From: Vespa crabro
Taxonomy: Eukaryota > Arthropoda > Insecta > Hymenoptera > Vespidae
Direction: 5' to 3'
DNA: 64,000 nucleotides
Assembly: GCF_910589235.1 (NCBI RefSeq)
Contig: NC_060956.1
Span: 21,933,973-21,997,972 of the forward strand
Part shown: in pieces, positions 10,752-22,703 of the stretch
How positions within the stretch are numbered: the stretch's first letter is position 1
How the letters are laid out: each line of letters opens with the position of its first letter
Translations under genes and position numbers: made by a program
The notes under the pieces: generated by a model
Database searches by the model: none
What the model saw: only the letters and a program-made list of their open reading frames with translations
What the model was told of the DNA's origin: nothing

Positions 10752-12028
10752 ACAGAGACGATCGGATAAATTCTCATCCAAGAAATTCGTTCTCCGCGGG
10801 GAATTCATTTGAATGCCCGTACGAGGCGTGGTGCTCGTTCCTATACGACTACTTTGTGCTACTTAATTTCTAGTAAAATTTCATTACTTCGGTATGTCGC
10901 TTTCATTCCCGCACCCACCCACGCACGCACGAACACGCTTACTCATAAGAGAGAGCGAGAGGGAGAGAGAGACAGAGAGGATGACCCTCACGGTCGTAAC
11001 GCGGGAAAACCGGAACATTATTGTTACACAGTTGTCCATTGTCGCAGGGCGTAAAAGGGAGATAACAGAGCGGGATATTATTAATGATCGTCGTGCTTGC
11101 TTTCCGTCGCTTTGTTCTCTTTCTCCTTTTCCATCTTCCTTTTCTCTCTTTCCGCTTTAACGTTCTATCTTCGTGATCTCTACCAGACATTCCGTTTATT
11201 TCCGACAATTTATCGGAACTCTGTCAGTCCTGCTAATATATAACCCTTAGAAATGATTTCACGCGCTAATGAAAAGGACATCGATCGTGCGAGATTGATA
11301 TATATGTATATATGTATATATATGTATATATGTATATATTTAGTAAAAATATCAAACGTCTGGGCTCTCTTTTCGTAAGTAACGTAAAAGTAAATATGGG
11401 CCCGGTATATATGCATATATTATACATATCCACGTATACAAACCAAGATCTTTTTAGTATTTTACGCTTTGATATTATCGGTATTATCCTTATTAATCGT
11501 AATTATTGCAATATATACTCGCGTTTCTTCGCTAACGTTTTTCAACTTTTGAAAACGCCATCGCCATTGAAAATCCTGAAAGGAATAGGATTTTCACAGG
11601 AAAGAGATAGCTTAGATCGAAAAGTTGTCGTGGCGTTCCTTTCTTTATTTTTTTTATTTCCTTTTTAACGCATACGCGTTCCCCTCGTACTCGAGTTGTA
11701 ACCGATTCGTTTTTCCGCGCACGTATGAACGTACACGTATAACGACGTACGTCTACATACCTATAACGACTTATTTGCTTATCCGCAATTTCGTTTGCGA
11801 GCGAGCGCCGATTTTGTACGCTATTTTCCGAGCGTTAACGAAGCACGCCGATTACGACTCTTACCACCGTCGTCCCTCATTTTCTAGACTTTTTCTTTTG
11901 TCGCGATTCGTGCTCGGACGCGGATTAAAATCGCGGGACGGCGAGTACACGAACTGGGTCAGATGCATGAAATTTCCAATTACCAGCACGTGGACGTTCG
12001 CTTTTCGCGATGGCAAAAAACGGAAAAG

Positions 12029-12031
<3 letters not shown>
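10752..12031. other. unique noncoding sequence
   Basis: No gene is recognised. An ATATGT/TA array lies at 11297-11340. The remainder is AT-rich and has scattered CpG words. Confidence 0.5.

Positions 12032-12069
<38 letters not shown>
12032..12069. repeat. (GA)n microsatellite
   Basis: Perfect GA run ending in a GCGCGC junction. Confidence 0.95.
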
Positions 12070-12073
<4 letters not shown>

Positions 12074-12362
12074 CACGAGAGACGACGACTCTTGTCGCGC
12101 AATGGAAATGAAAGGAAAACATCGGGACCAGAGAGGAGAATAGCCGAAGGGGTGGAAGCGAGTAATTGGTCGCTCCATTTCGGAAAGCCTCGTCGCTTTC
12201 TCTCTGTCTCTCCCGATCCTTTTTTTTCCTCCATTCGCGACGGCAATTATTGCCTCCTGACGTTTCGATTTGTCTCGCTCCGTTACCGGAGCTTCGAGTT
12301 CGGTTATCATCGACGACTCGATTGCGTTTACAGAAGTAAGGGGGAAAAGGACGGAAAAAGAT

Positions 12363-12440
12363 AAAAAAAAAAAAAAAAAAAGAAAAAAAAGAAAAAAAAG
12401 AAAAGAAAAGAAAAACGAAAAAAAGAAGAAAAACGACGAG
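12363..12440. repeat. A-rich low-complexity run
   Basis: Poly(A) interrupted by single G or C residues. The long minus-strand Phe-rich open frames here are artefacts of this run. Confidence 0.95.
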
Positions 12441-12599
12441 GCGGAAAGAAAAAGTAGAGAAAAAGTGAGGAGGAATCGATCGCAAAGTATAATTTGGAAC
12501 GAGGCTTTCTCCCCTCTCTCTTTCCTGGCGACGACACGCTCCCGGCGTATTTTCACTCGGATCGCATCTCGTATAGAATGATAACAAAGGTAGCAGCGG

Positions 12600-12760
12600 T
12601 TGTCGCGTTGTGATTGCCGGGTTGGCCGTATAAAAGCGAGCACAGTTGGCGGGCCGCGAAATGCCGCTCGGCCGGTAATCATTTAACTGGGAGTCGAATT
12701 AGAACTGGGATAACAACGGTTTCCGGACGAGGCCGTCCCGCAAATGCGCCATATACACCC
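12600..12760. promoter_or_regulatory. GC-rich island with a TATA-like box
   Basis: TATAAAAG at 12629-12636 sits in a GC-rich flank and is followed by GC-rich sequence. No consensus initiator lies 25-32 bp downstream, and the open frame that starts at 12614 is not recognisable, so this is a sequence-motif call only. Confidence 0.2.
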
Positions 12761-13765
12761 GCATGCAATCGGGCTTTCGGTCTTTCCAAACGTATTCCTA
12801 TGTATATGCACCGAACGTCATCGTATAGGTATGTGCGTTCGTTCATTACTCTACTGTAATCGATCGAGTGCGACAACTGCGGCGTGGCCGCGATTCCGTT
12901 TCATAAATGTCACTTTGATTTTAAGGGCAAGCCCGAAATTTGACCGACGCTAATTAATCGTCATCGTTATAATATACATAGACCGAGGGGCGACATCATT
13001 GAAACGGAGAGCAGACATCGAAAGCTTATCGAACGGATCTTCCCTTATTCTTTTCAACTGACAAACGCGTGTGCGTTATCTAAGCCGACTAATTGGTGAA
13101 ACCTCCGAGACTAATTTTCCTCTCTTTCGCATTTCCCTAAAGTCAAACGATATCAGGCCGTCAAAGGGTTATTATTGATTCGAATCGAAGCCCGATCAAC
13201 GATCATTCGTCAAGCAACGATCGTTCGTTGCCGTCGGTGTTAAATAGAGTCGAATATCAAAGCGTTATATACATAGGTACACTATTGCGTGCTACCAGTT
13301 GATTTTACACAGCCTGAGCTTTTCCCCGTGTTTATCGGCCCGTTTGCACGTTTCATTGCCATAACGAGGCGTTATGGGTCGTTGTAACGATGTTTTCCCT
13401 CTTTTCCGCCTTGAATTATCTCGAATATTTCCCTTTCGGTATTTAAATAGCTTTCTCTCTCCCTATCTCTTTAGATGGTATAAGCGACATTCTCTTCTTT
13501 GAAGTCGGCCCGACATATACTCTCGACATCGACTCGAGCTAATTGATTCGAAACGCGTCAGGAGAGTGATCTCCTTTCGTGCGCTTGTCCAACGAAACGG
13601 CCGATAAATCGTTCCTACGAATGATCCAGACGGGAGTAATTGGACCGTTCCTACGATAATGGAATTTAAAGAGAATTCGTTATAGCGATCTCTTTCACGA
13701 GCTGACGCCCCCTTGACAGTTTTATTTTTCTTCTGACAATAAGGCTCGCTGTATATGTATACGCC

Positions 13766-13770
<5 letters not shown>
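12761..13770. other. low-repeat noncoding sequence
   Basis: About 1 kb with almost no microsatellite content, mixed composition and no long open frame. In this repeat-rich window such an island is a candidate for conserved regulatory DNA, but conservation cannot be judged from one sequence. Confidence 0.45.

Positions 13771-13819
<49 letters not shown>
13771..13819. repeat. (AT)n microsatellite
   Basis: Uninterrupted AT run of 49 nt. Confidence 0.97.
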
Positions 13820-13820
<1 letters not shown>

Positions 13821-14026
13821 GTATCTATCTATTCACATATATGTACATATGCACTCGATAACTTTGCGTACAAATTACGAAGGCAAACTTTAAACTCTTT
13901 CGTTCTCTTTTATTCCTGCACAGGACACTAGTAATATCGGCGATCGTTACGTCTCGATTTATGTTTATTTCTTTTCGACGATCTCGAGCGAGAAAAAGAA
14001 TAAAAGGGAATACGCGAGTATTCGTA

Positions 14027-14027
<1 letters not shown>

Positions 14028-14061
<34 letters not shown>
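14028..14061. repeat. (AG)n microsatellite
   Basis: Perfect AG run of 34 nt. Confidence 0.95.
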
Positions 14062-14066
<5 letters not shown>

Positions 14067-14279
14067 CAGAAGATATTTCTTCCCTTTCAACGACGTACCA
14101 TCGTTATCAATTGGATTTTCCTCTGGCAGGCTACGAGAGAAAAAGAAGCTCTCCTTTACGCGGATATAATTTTGAAATCTGCACGAGCGATTGAACATCC
14201 TGCCCTCGGTAATAGCATTATCATTTCCAAGAAGCGTACTCGGAGATGAAAGCAACGGTGCGCATTGGATTCCAAAGTT

Positions 14280-14711
14280 CAGACTCTTTCTCTATCTCTT
14301 TCTTTTCTTTTCCCTTCCCTTCTTTTCTTTTCTTTTCTTTTCTTTTCTTTTCTTCTTTACCTTTTTCTCTCCTTCTCCCGCGACTAGCACCATTATCCCC
14401 TTTTCTTACTCGGCTTCACGCTCTTCTACTCGCGTTCTTTTTCCTTATCTCTCCTTCTTTCTCTTTCTCTTTCCACGAAGACCCATACACCCCTCTCGAA
14501 TTAAGTGAAATCGGTCCGGAGAGCAAAGGAAGAAACTAACGTCCGGGAGTCTAAGTCGAGAGGAGAGTTAAGAAAAAGGAGAGATAAGAAGAATGAGAGA
14601 GGTAGAAGGAGAAAAGCAACCTCTTGGCGTTTCCGATCGACTTCGTTCTCCTCCTCCTTCTCCTGCTCCTTCTCCTTCTCCTGTTCCTCCTCTTCTCCTT
14701 CTTCCTCTTCT

Positions 14712-14749
<38 letters not shown>
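14280..14749. repeat. pyrimidine-rich low-complexity block
   Basis: Begins with (TTTTC)n at 14320-14352, continues through CTCCTT words and ends in (TCG)12 at 14712-14749. The Asp-, Thr- or Val-rich open frames on both strands are readings of the TCG array. Confidence 0.85.
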
Positions 14750-16729
14750 TTCTTTACTCGTTTCTCTCTTGGCAAAAGCTTGGAGCATTTTCTCACGCGA
14801 AAACGTTTCGTCGTACGATCCTTAAGAGGGGAAAAAATGAGAGAAAAGAAAAAAGGAGAAAAAAAGGAGTAATCCAGAATTCTCCGAAGGAAGGAGCAGA
14901 AGAGTATGCTGAGAATTTACGAAGTATGAGGAGCAGCACCATTTTCGCCGTTCCTCCTTCTCCTTCTTCTCCTCCTCCCTTTCTTCTCCTTCTTCTTACT
15001 CTTTTTATTTTTCTTCTTTTTCTTCTTCACGCATTCCAGATACGATATAACCGGGCCAGACGAACGCGCGATCTCGATCGCATCTTTAACATCGTCAGCG
15101 ACGTTTTTACATCCGCGATTCGTTGTGTGACTTGCGTATATATGTTTGTAACGTATGCGTGTTCCTACCAACGTGGACGGAATGTAAAGTAACGCGCGAG
15201 AAAGGCGACAAAAAAATCATTCCTCGCAAAATTCGTTACTTTCGTGAATTCGACTCGGTGAAATCGTGCGATCCGCTTACAGAGTTTCCGGCGATTTGGG
15301 TCGCGTAATTGCTCTGGTAAAAGTTTTGCTTTTTCTTCTCTTTTCTTTTTTTTTTTTTTGCTTTTTTTTTTCTTGTTTTTTAAGATCGTCGTTAATTAAA
15401 AGGTTATTATCGATTTCATAGTTTTTACGACGCTCGCTTTTTCATTACGTTCAAGATATCGTATACTGTAATGTACATGTTTTGAGCTTGTCGTCGACTT
15501 ATATTACCGATTAATAATATTAATTCTAAACGCGTTTAGGTTACAACGATCAAGGATATCGGACCGAGCGCGTGCCGAGCGAGCAAGACGAACGGGCAAA
15601 TCGTTTTTAAACGAAATAGACGACGAAGAAAGGGGGAAGAGAGAAAGGGATAAAAGAGAAAAGAAGAAGGAGGAAGAAAAAAAACGACGTATAATAATAA
15701 GCAGAGAAGAGCAGGACCGATCCTTTCGAACGATCGTCACGAAAAGTCCAACTTCGAAAAATTAATTACAGAGCACCGCGCGCGTTCTTACATAATTCAT
15801 GAAAGAAGGACGACGCGAGGCGAAAGAAGAGAAAGGAGAAAATAAGACGAAGGATCGAGGGAAAAAAAAGGGTAAGGTGATCTTTTACATAACGCGTGGG
15901 TCCTATCGTTTGACTGGAAGAAAGCTCGCGAACGCCTTCGAGATCGATCTTTCTCACGCACGCATGCACGAGTTCTTCCGTTCGACACGCAAAGTCGATA
16001 CGACAAGCCAAGCTGAGAGACTAGCGCGTGCAACGTCTTCTTCGTCCCCTTCTTCATTTATTTCTTCTTCCTTCTCTGGAACTTTCCAAAGCGTTTTTCT
16101 CGAAAGACACGCCATCGGCACGTCCATTTCACCCACGACTTCTTCGCGTTAGATATGCGTCGCTTATGCAAACGATGCCTACAAGGCAACTCCGAACAAA
16201 TCGTTTCGCTACCAACATAGTAATTGGATCGTCGTCGTACCGAGAAACCTCCTTTACGCCGTTTCCACCCACGATAACGTGTCTCGTAGCAAACCTCGAC
16301 GACTCTCTTACATGCAATACTCAAACGGAAACAATCTTCTTTTTGTCCGCATGGAAATAATTATAGTCCGAGAAATAGGAAAGCTTATGCTCGATGGAAT
16401 CGTTTTTAATTTATTCGGTAACGTTTTAATCGACCATTATTACTCGATCGCGATAAAGAAAAGTGAATGGTTGATGTACGATATATTCTTATTTAAATTA
16501 TGCAAACGAGTCAAGGATAATTCTTGTTTTCTATCGATTACGCACGTGTGTCTAAATTCTGGCTACCGCTCATTGTCCAGTCCTACGCGTACGAGATAAT
16601 CGATGAATGATTATCCAATCGCGGCTAATGCGGAAACTATCCGTTTAATTACGTTTAGTGCCTCGAAGCCACGTCGCGTACTCGCGAGGCTTAGGAAGGG
16701 GTCGACGAGTGTGCGCGTACGAGGATGAG

Positions 16730-16732
<3 letters not shown>
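14750..16732. other. unique noncoding sequence
   Basis: No gene is recognised. It contains polypyrimidine stretches near 14940-15030 and 15330-15380. Short matches to iab-4 and miR-1 seeds at 15.18 and 15.46 kb were examined and rejected because no hairpin partner exists. Confidence 0.5.

Positions 16733-16776
<44 letters not shown>
16733..16776. repeat. (GA)n microsatellite
   Basis: Perfect GA run of 44 nt. Confidence 0.97.
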
Positions 16777-16778
<2 letters not shown>

Positions 16779-18011
16779 ACATACTATATAGAGGGTAAGC
16801 ATTCTCGCGAGGTGGCGAAGGCGTGTTACCTTCCTATCAGCTTACGAAGGGAAATGGGAAATAGAGAGAAGCTTGCCTCCTAGCTCATTGCCAGAATTGA
16901 GCCGTGATCGCTGCTAACTGACGTAATCGAGTGCGCCCGACCAGTGACGCTCAAATTCTGTTAGTCTAGGTCCTATATCCTTCTTGATTGATCCTCAAGA
17001 AAAATTAAACGATATAAATTGACAAATGGATAAGATCAATTTTGAATCGATCCAAATCGCTATAAAGATTGACATTTGATTTTATTTCGATTAATTTCAT
17101 ATGGGAGAAGAATCAAGATAAATGAAAGAAATCCATTTCGTTCGAAAGTATACCATCATATTCTATTATAACAGTAAGAACTTGAGACACGGAAGATGTC
17201 GAATATCTCGGTAAGGAAAATCGTGGAGTGTGTCGTAACGAATCGACCTGGTGATTAACGAGATTACACGGAGACACGGGTCGGTCGAGTTGCCGTACAC
17301 CCACGCTTACACCGTTAGCACATATCTACATATATACATATACGATGGTAGTAGGGAAGGAAGTAACGGAGGTAGGAGGAGAGCGAGGGTTAAAACGGGA
17401 GCGATCTGTTACGCGTCGGTAGCGGCTTTGCGGATTAGCAGTTATTAATTAAGCTTAATTGTTTCTGTTGGTCCGACGTCAAATGGGTTTACAAGGTGTC
17501 CGCGTGATTACCATTGGTCGCCGTCGGCGCCACCGACAACGTGCTCCGGTACACGTGCGTGTTCTATTCGTACGAGAGAGAAGGAGATAGATGGATAGAT
17601 AGATAGATAGATAGAGAGAGAGAGGGAGAGAGAAGGAGAGGGAGAAACGCACGCGATGGACGTGCAGTGCCACGTGGGACGTCCTCGTGTTTCCACGTTC
17701 TTCCACGTACACAGTATTTATGTATGAACTATGAATCTATTTTTTTCTATACTATATATGCCTTTTCAAAATTACGAAATTTCCGATACTTTTCCGATGC
17801 TCTTGGAAACAAACAATTTCTTTATGCGAATTTGTCTTATTCATTTATTACTACTTTAGAATCAATCGATAAAAGTTTCGTAACTGGGGGAGATAAATAC
17901 GTCGATCGTTTCTCGAAACGAAATCGTCTTGTCGCTTTACGTCTCGTATATTCGTTCCCGATACGAAGTTCGAGGAAAGAGTCGTTGAAACCAAGCAACA
18001 GATAAAAGAGT

Positions 18012-18013
<2 letters not shown>
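16777..18013. other. unique noncoding sequence with a GATA array
   Basis: No gene is recognised. The array at 17585-17630 reads GATA units into GA, the mirror of the CT-TATC junction at 1.3 kb. Confidence 0.5.
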
Positions 18014-18059
<46 letters not shown>

Positions 18060-18082
18060 AAAAGAGTTAGATAGATAAATAG

Positions 18083-18149
<67 letters not shown>
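18014..18149. repeat. compound (GA)n-(GATA)n-(GA)n
   Basis: (GA)n at 18014-18055, then GATA/GATAAA units at about 18067-18103, then (GA)n to 18149. With about 135 nt of almost pure purine plus T it is the longest simple repeat in the window. Its GATA words match the GATA-factor core, but array expansion explains them. Confidence 0.97.
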
Positions 18150-18151
<2 letters not shown>

Positions 18152-19089
18152 CATGATGGGGTTAAAACCAGTCTGCTTATCTGCGAGACTACGATAAGAA
18201 AGGCCGACACAAATATCGTTCGGTCGGTCATAGAGAAATCGATATCCGGATTACATCCGTTCCAATGTATACACTTGCGTTTCTTTCGCGATAATCAAAA
18301 AAAAACTAATACATCGTTTTTTCATATCTGCATATTTTTTATTTCCATAGGAAAAAAACATATTCGCGCGATTAAAAATTAGCATTCGTTTCTTTCGATA
18401 CAAAATAATACCCTCATGATTCGTACTTAAGTAAAGAGAGTGTTGTATCTATTGTGCGATAAAAAAAGAAAGTCGACATAGAAAAGAAAAAAAAAAAAAA
18501 AAAAATAATGTAGAAATCGTCGTCGAGTCCTCGACACTTATCGCGTTGTCAGCGTAGTCCCAATGACTCTCGAGAAAATCAGCAACGACTGCTGAAACGG
18601 GAGCACATCAGCGACGTGTTATAAATAGTTTCCTCGGTCGTACTCTCATATTTTTCTATTTCGCTGAAGCTTTACGTTTGCATCCTCTCGGTCGCGCGTG
18701 CGTAAGCTCCGGTTTGTGTGTCTTCGTTCGTCTCTCTCTCTCTCTCTCTCTCTCTTCTTCTCTGCCTCTATCTTTCACCCTGTACACACAAGCCCCTCCG
18801 TCAAGCCCATCGGTCACGGGTATTGAAATAAACAAACAAGCATTGGGAGCAATATCCCGCTCGGTCAATATTTGCCCGACGGTTAGTCGACTCGACTACT
18901 TCCACCGCCACCATCACCACCACAAGCGACAGAACCAGCAGCAACAGCGACGGTACTACTATGAAACGCTAGTACACAGAACACACGCACGCCAACATAC
19001 ACCGATACACACCATCGTCAACGTCTACACCTCCATTCGGAGTTTCTCCATCCACCTCCTCCGTCTCCACCTTCGCCTCCAGCGAAACT

Positions 19090-19091
<2 letters not shown>
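18150..19091. other. noncoding sequence with CAC/CAG triplets
   Basis: No gene is recognised. (CT)n lies at 18730-18754. A CAC/CAG/CAA-rich segment at 18902-18950 gives a His- and Gln-rich open frame on the + strand, like the array at 62.4 kb; this is typical both of insect transcription-factor low-complexity regions and of plain triplet repeats, and no flanking domain favours coding. Confidence 0.45.

Positions 19092-19121
<30 letters not shown>
19092..19121. repeat. (CT)n microsatellite
   Basis: Perfect run of about 30 nt, followed by imperfect CT sequence to about 19182. Confidence 0.95.
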
Positions 19122-19123
<2 letters not shown>

Positions 19124-19182
19124 GCTTCCTCTCTCTTTCTATTCTCTTCGCTTCTCTTCTCTTTTCTCTCTCTCTCTCTCTC

Positions 19183-20479
19183 CTCGTTCGAGGCTTGTCG
19201 AGGGGGAGAAAAGTAAACGACAATGTAAACGCCGCGTTTACATTTACGTGTTTGCCGAGCAACTCAAATATTTCGTGCCTGCCTCCGAGTGTCCGCCTTC
19301 CACTACCTCCGCGTCTACGGAGAAAGAGACTGAGAGAACGTGCGAGAGAGAGAGAGAATGAGAGGGTGAGAGATAAAGTTAGCTTGTGTCGTCTCGTGGA
19401 CTACGTCTCTTCCGTTTCCGTGCGAGCATATACTCCTTTTGTGTGTATGCATGTTCCATGAATGTGTTGTACGAACCACCAAGCCACGATTGTTCTTCTA
19501 CACGCAATGTTTATCGAAGCGGACCTCTTGTTTCCTACCGCTACCTTCTCTTTCTACTCCTCCCGTTCCATCTTTGCTTCGTGTTTCTTGCTACTTTTCT
19601 CTCTTTTTCCAGACTTTCACGAATATCTACCCGTTCGACCGCACAAACGAGAGATCCGTTCTATTTTTCTCTTTTTCTCTCTTTCATTATCTATCTGCTT
19701 TCCTTCCTTTTTTTTTCTTTCTTTCTTTTCCCAGACCTTTTAGCGTTCTTACTATTTTTACTACTTTTATATATACATAATGTCATATAAACTACGATAC
19801 TTTTACACAGTACATGTACATTCCTCTTAATTATATTCCGAATATTCTAATGTATTTATTAATGTTATCATGTTATTTTTATTATTCTCTATTGATAAGG
19901 AAAACAATGCATTTATTTTTCTCCTTTCGAGCACACCAAACCATCGCTCGCGGCCATTTCTTTCTCAAGAATGCATGCGATAAAATAAGGATAGATATTG
20001 ATTTTTCTCTTCTTTCATCGAGCATAAAATGCTCGTAGCAACCTTTTTCGCCGACGAATCATCGTGTTCGCGATAAAAATTCGAGACACGATTCGACCCG
20101 CCGGAAATCGTGAAAAGCCTTATAGAATCATAATTCATTCGCTGACCTCTTGAGGAAACAAACGTTCGAAATGGTAAAATTTTGGTTTTCCATGTCGGCG
20201 AGCAGAGAAACGCTTGCTTCTATGGTACTAGAGCAGAGCATAGCAATCATATATATATATATATAGGTATACCATGTTATATAGGGTCAGTCCTGTGATA
20301 CGAACATTTCTTTATTAATGGTCTTTCGAAATAATTGATAAATGATCACTTTTCCATTTGAAATGTTTAATTATACAATACTGCTAATATGCATATTATA
20401 TATAAATATATATAGGTATATATAATACTTAGTAAATACATAATACTAGGATAGATTTCGAGTCTCGAGAGGCCTGCAT
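19183..20479. other. noncoding, pyrimidine-rich then AT-rich
   Basis: No gene is recognised. Pyrimidine bias at 19545-19740 is followed by AT-rich unique sequence. Confidence 0.5.
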
Positions 20480-20492
20480 GGGGGGGGGGGGG
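20480..20492. repeat. G13 homopolymer
   Basis: Thirteen consecutive G residues on the + strand in an AT-rich flank; length may be affected by sequencing. Confidence 0.9.
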
Positions 20493-21461
20493 TGGTAATT
20501 CCTTCATGGAAAATTCAAGGTTTTTCATTAGCATTCTTCTCCGTTCTCCTCTTTTTTATCTTCGGCCTCTCATTCTTTCTTTCTTTCTTTCGAAGAGAGT
20601 AGAAACAGCTAGGTGAAGCGAACCCTCGCCGCGGAAGGAACAACGAGGGAGAAAAGTTTTCGTAGAGAGCTGGAAAACTCAACGTGCCGCGTATTTCATA
20701 TATTATTTTGCAGGACAGTCTGACATTGTCGAGAGGGAGAGGGTGCTAGTAGGTAAATGGCGAGTAGAAAAGAGCGAGAGAGTAGCGTCGTCGCTGCCGG
20801 CTGTTTGCTCAGTCCTCTTTCACGCTACACCCTCTTGTTCTTCTCTCTCTCTCTTCTTCTCTCTTCCTCTTTCTCTACTCTTCATATTCTCTTCCAGTGA
20901 CGTGGAACAAAGAAAGCTGCACCCTACCTCGTGGAGCGCCTCTGGCGTTAATATTTTAAGCACACTTTTCTTCCTCCGCTCTCTCTCTCTCCCTCTCTCT
21001 TTCTTTTTCTTCCTTCTGGCAAGTCGATTCGATTCTCTTCCTTCTCTCTTTCTCTTTCTTTACTCCCTGATATACCTCTTGAAAGAAACCTTATCCAAGA
21101 AAGAAGAAAAAGGACAAGGACTCTCTCTCTCTCTCTCTCTTTAGACCCTTCTTCTTTTCCTAGAACGAGCACGCGAGAAGAAGGGTACGGGAAGAAGGGC
21201 AGCAATGTGAAAAGCAGAGAGACAGAGAGAGAGAGAGAGAGAAGGAGAGGTAGTGAATTTTGCAAGGCAAATTAAGTGTGCGGTTTTACGACAGTGGCTT
21301 TCACACCGTCGCTAGGCTCGCGAGGGAACTGAAAGGGATGTTTAAAGAGGACGAGCTCCAAGGGCCGTTCTATATCAAGGGAGGGTGCGACCCCCGACAG
21401 CGATTACGCAGCGACCGGCATAATGTGTCCCGCTTCGTACTTTCTGCAGCTTCTTTTTGGC

Positions 21462-21492
<31 letters not shown>

Positions 21493-21923
21493 TTCATCTA
21501 CCCTCTGCTACTTTCATTCTTTTCGTTTACCTCGTACTTTTCATTTACGAAAGGTAAGGAGCCTTTCTTTTCTAGGAAAAATTGAAACGTTCCGATGCGG
21601 TTGAGTTTAATAAAAGGAAATACAAAATCGTTAAGGCGTTCGATTTTCAATATAATCTATTTCTTTTTTTTCTTTTTTTGCAGAGAGAGAGTGAGAGAGA
21701 GAGTGTTTATTAACGTAGAATATCAATGAAATGATTTCACCAGATAGGCGATTAAAAAATTTGTCAGATCGAGAGTTTTATCGATTTTAGTTGAATCTTG
21801 CCTTGCATTCTGCAAGCTACTTAAAGATTAATGTACGAAAGAGGTCTATATACGTGCGACGCTTACTTTCCTGTCTTTTATTATTTTAGAACTTTTGCCG
21901 ACTCGACGTGGTCGTCCTCGTCT

Positions 21924-21960
<37 letters not shown>

Positions 21961-22198
21961 GGTAGTAGTCGAAGAAGTCCATAACTCCAAGAGAAAATAA
22001 TAATTCGAGTAGGCATTATTTTTTCAACCACCACCGGTCGCGACTTTGTTCGCCGCGGAATATCAATTTTAACTTTTCAAAGTTCCGCGCACAGCCATTC
22101 GCGCGTAATATCGCTTTCTTCTTTGAAAGCAGCACTAATGGTGCGACCAAAATGCCAACGACGATCGATAGGGTATCACCTTCTCTTTCTCTCTCCCT

Positions 22199-22201
<3 letters not shown>
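20493..22201. other. noncoding sequence, one codon-like segment
   Basis: Holds (CT)n at 21121-21140 and 21465-21493, (AG)n at 21223-21242 and (TCG)12 at 21924-21960. Between 21260 and 21450 one + strand frame has varied, coding-like composition and ends in a GTAAGG word at 21556, but it crosses a CT tract and matches no family I know. Confidence 0.4.

Positions 22202-22251
<50 letters not shown>
22202..22251. repeat. (CT)n microsatellite
   Basis: Perfect run of about 49 nt. Confidence 0.97.
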
Positions 22252-22255
<4 letters not shown>

Positions 22256-22476
22256 TTCGCCATAAAATATTTCTCAGTTCGCGTGAAAGTTTTCTGCATT
22301 ACGAGCAAGAACGAACGTATGTATGCACTATATACTACGGATATACCTAGGTATACCCTTATAGATCGTCGTCCTCGAACCTCGTAGTCGTGCCGGCGAC
22401 TCTACCTATGAATAAATCGGTAAAGGTAGTTAAGAAGCCACGAGGATGTCTATATATATATATATGTAGGTATATA

Positions 22477-22703
22477 CAGTGTGATCCAATAACTATTATT
22501 ACCTTACGTATTATCTCGAAACACTAAAAGTTTCGGAAATATTTACTTAGTAAATCTCCTATATATGGTGTATATCTATGATATACATGTATAATACATA
22601 CCTATATCGAAGACAGTCTCTTGGTCATCCTATCGTGGTCCTTTTAGTTTCTCAATCGAGATATCGAATGTCACAAGGTGAAAGTAGTTATTGGAGCACC
22701 CTG
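22477..22703. mobile_element. MITE with long inverted repeats and TA flanks
   Basis: The left end reads CAGTGTGATCCAATAACTA. The reverse complement of the right end reads CAGGGTGCTCCAATAACTA, 17 of 19 identical. Similarity continues inward with small gaps through ACCTT, ATCTCGA and ACTAAAAG, giving arms of about 54 bp (22477-22530) and 63 bp (22641-22703). Both ends are flanked by TA (22475-22476 and 22704-22705), the target duplication of Tc1/mariner-type transposons. At 227 bp it has no coding capacity, so it is a nonautonomous element. The family name is unknown to me; the superfamily is inferred from the TA flanks. Confidence 0.65.

Noticed and set aside
11861..12682. 273-codon minus-strand open frame
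   Set aside because: Driven by the A-rich run and GA tract on the + strand, giving Phe and Ser-Leu strings.
14501..14825. Poly-Asp, poly-Thr and poly-Val open frames
   Set aside because: All are frame readings of the (TCG)n array.
15183..15194. GGAATGTAAAG, matching the miR-1 seed
   Set aside because: Match ends after the seed region and no hairpin partner is present.
15457..15478. Resemblance to the miR-iab-4 5p sequence (CGTATACTG then AATGTA)
   Set aside because: One-base insertion within the mature region and no complementary 3p arm downstream.
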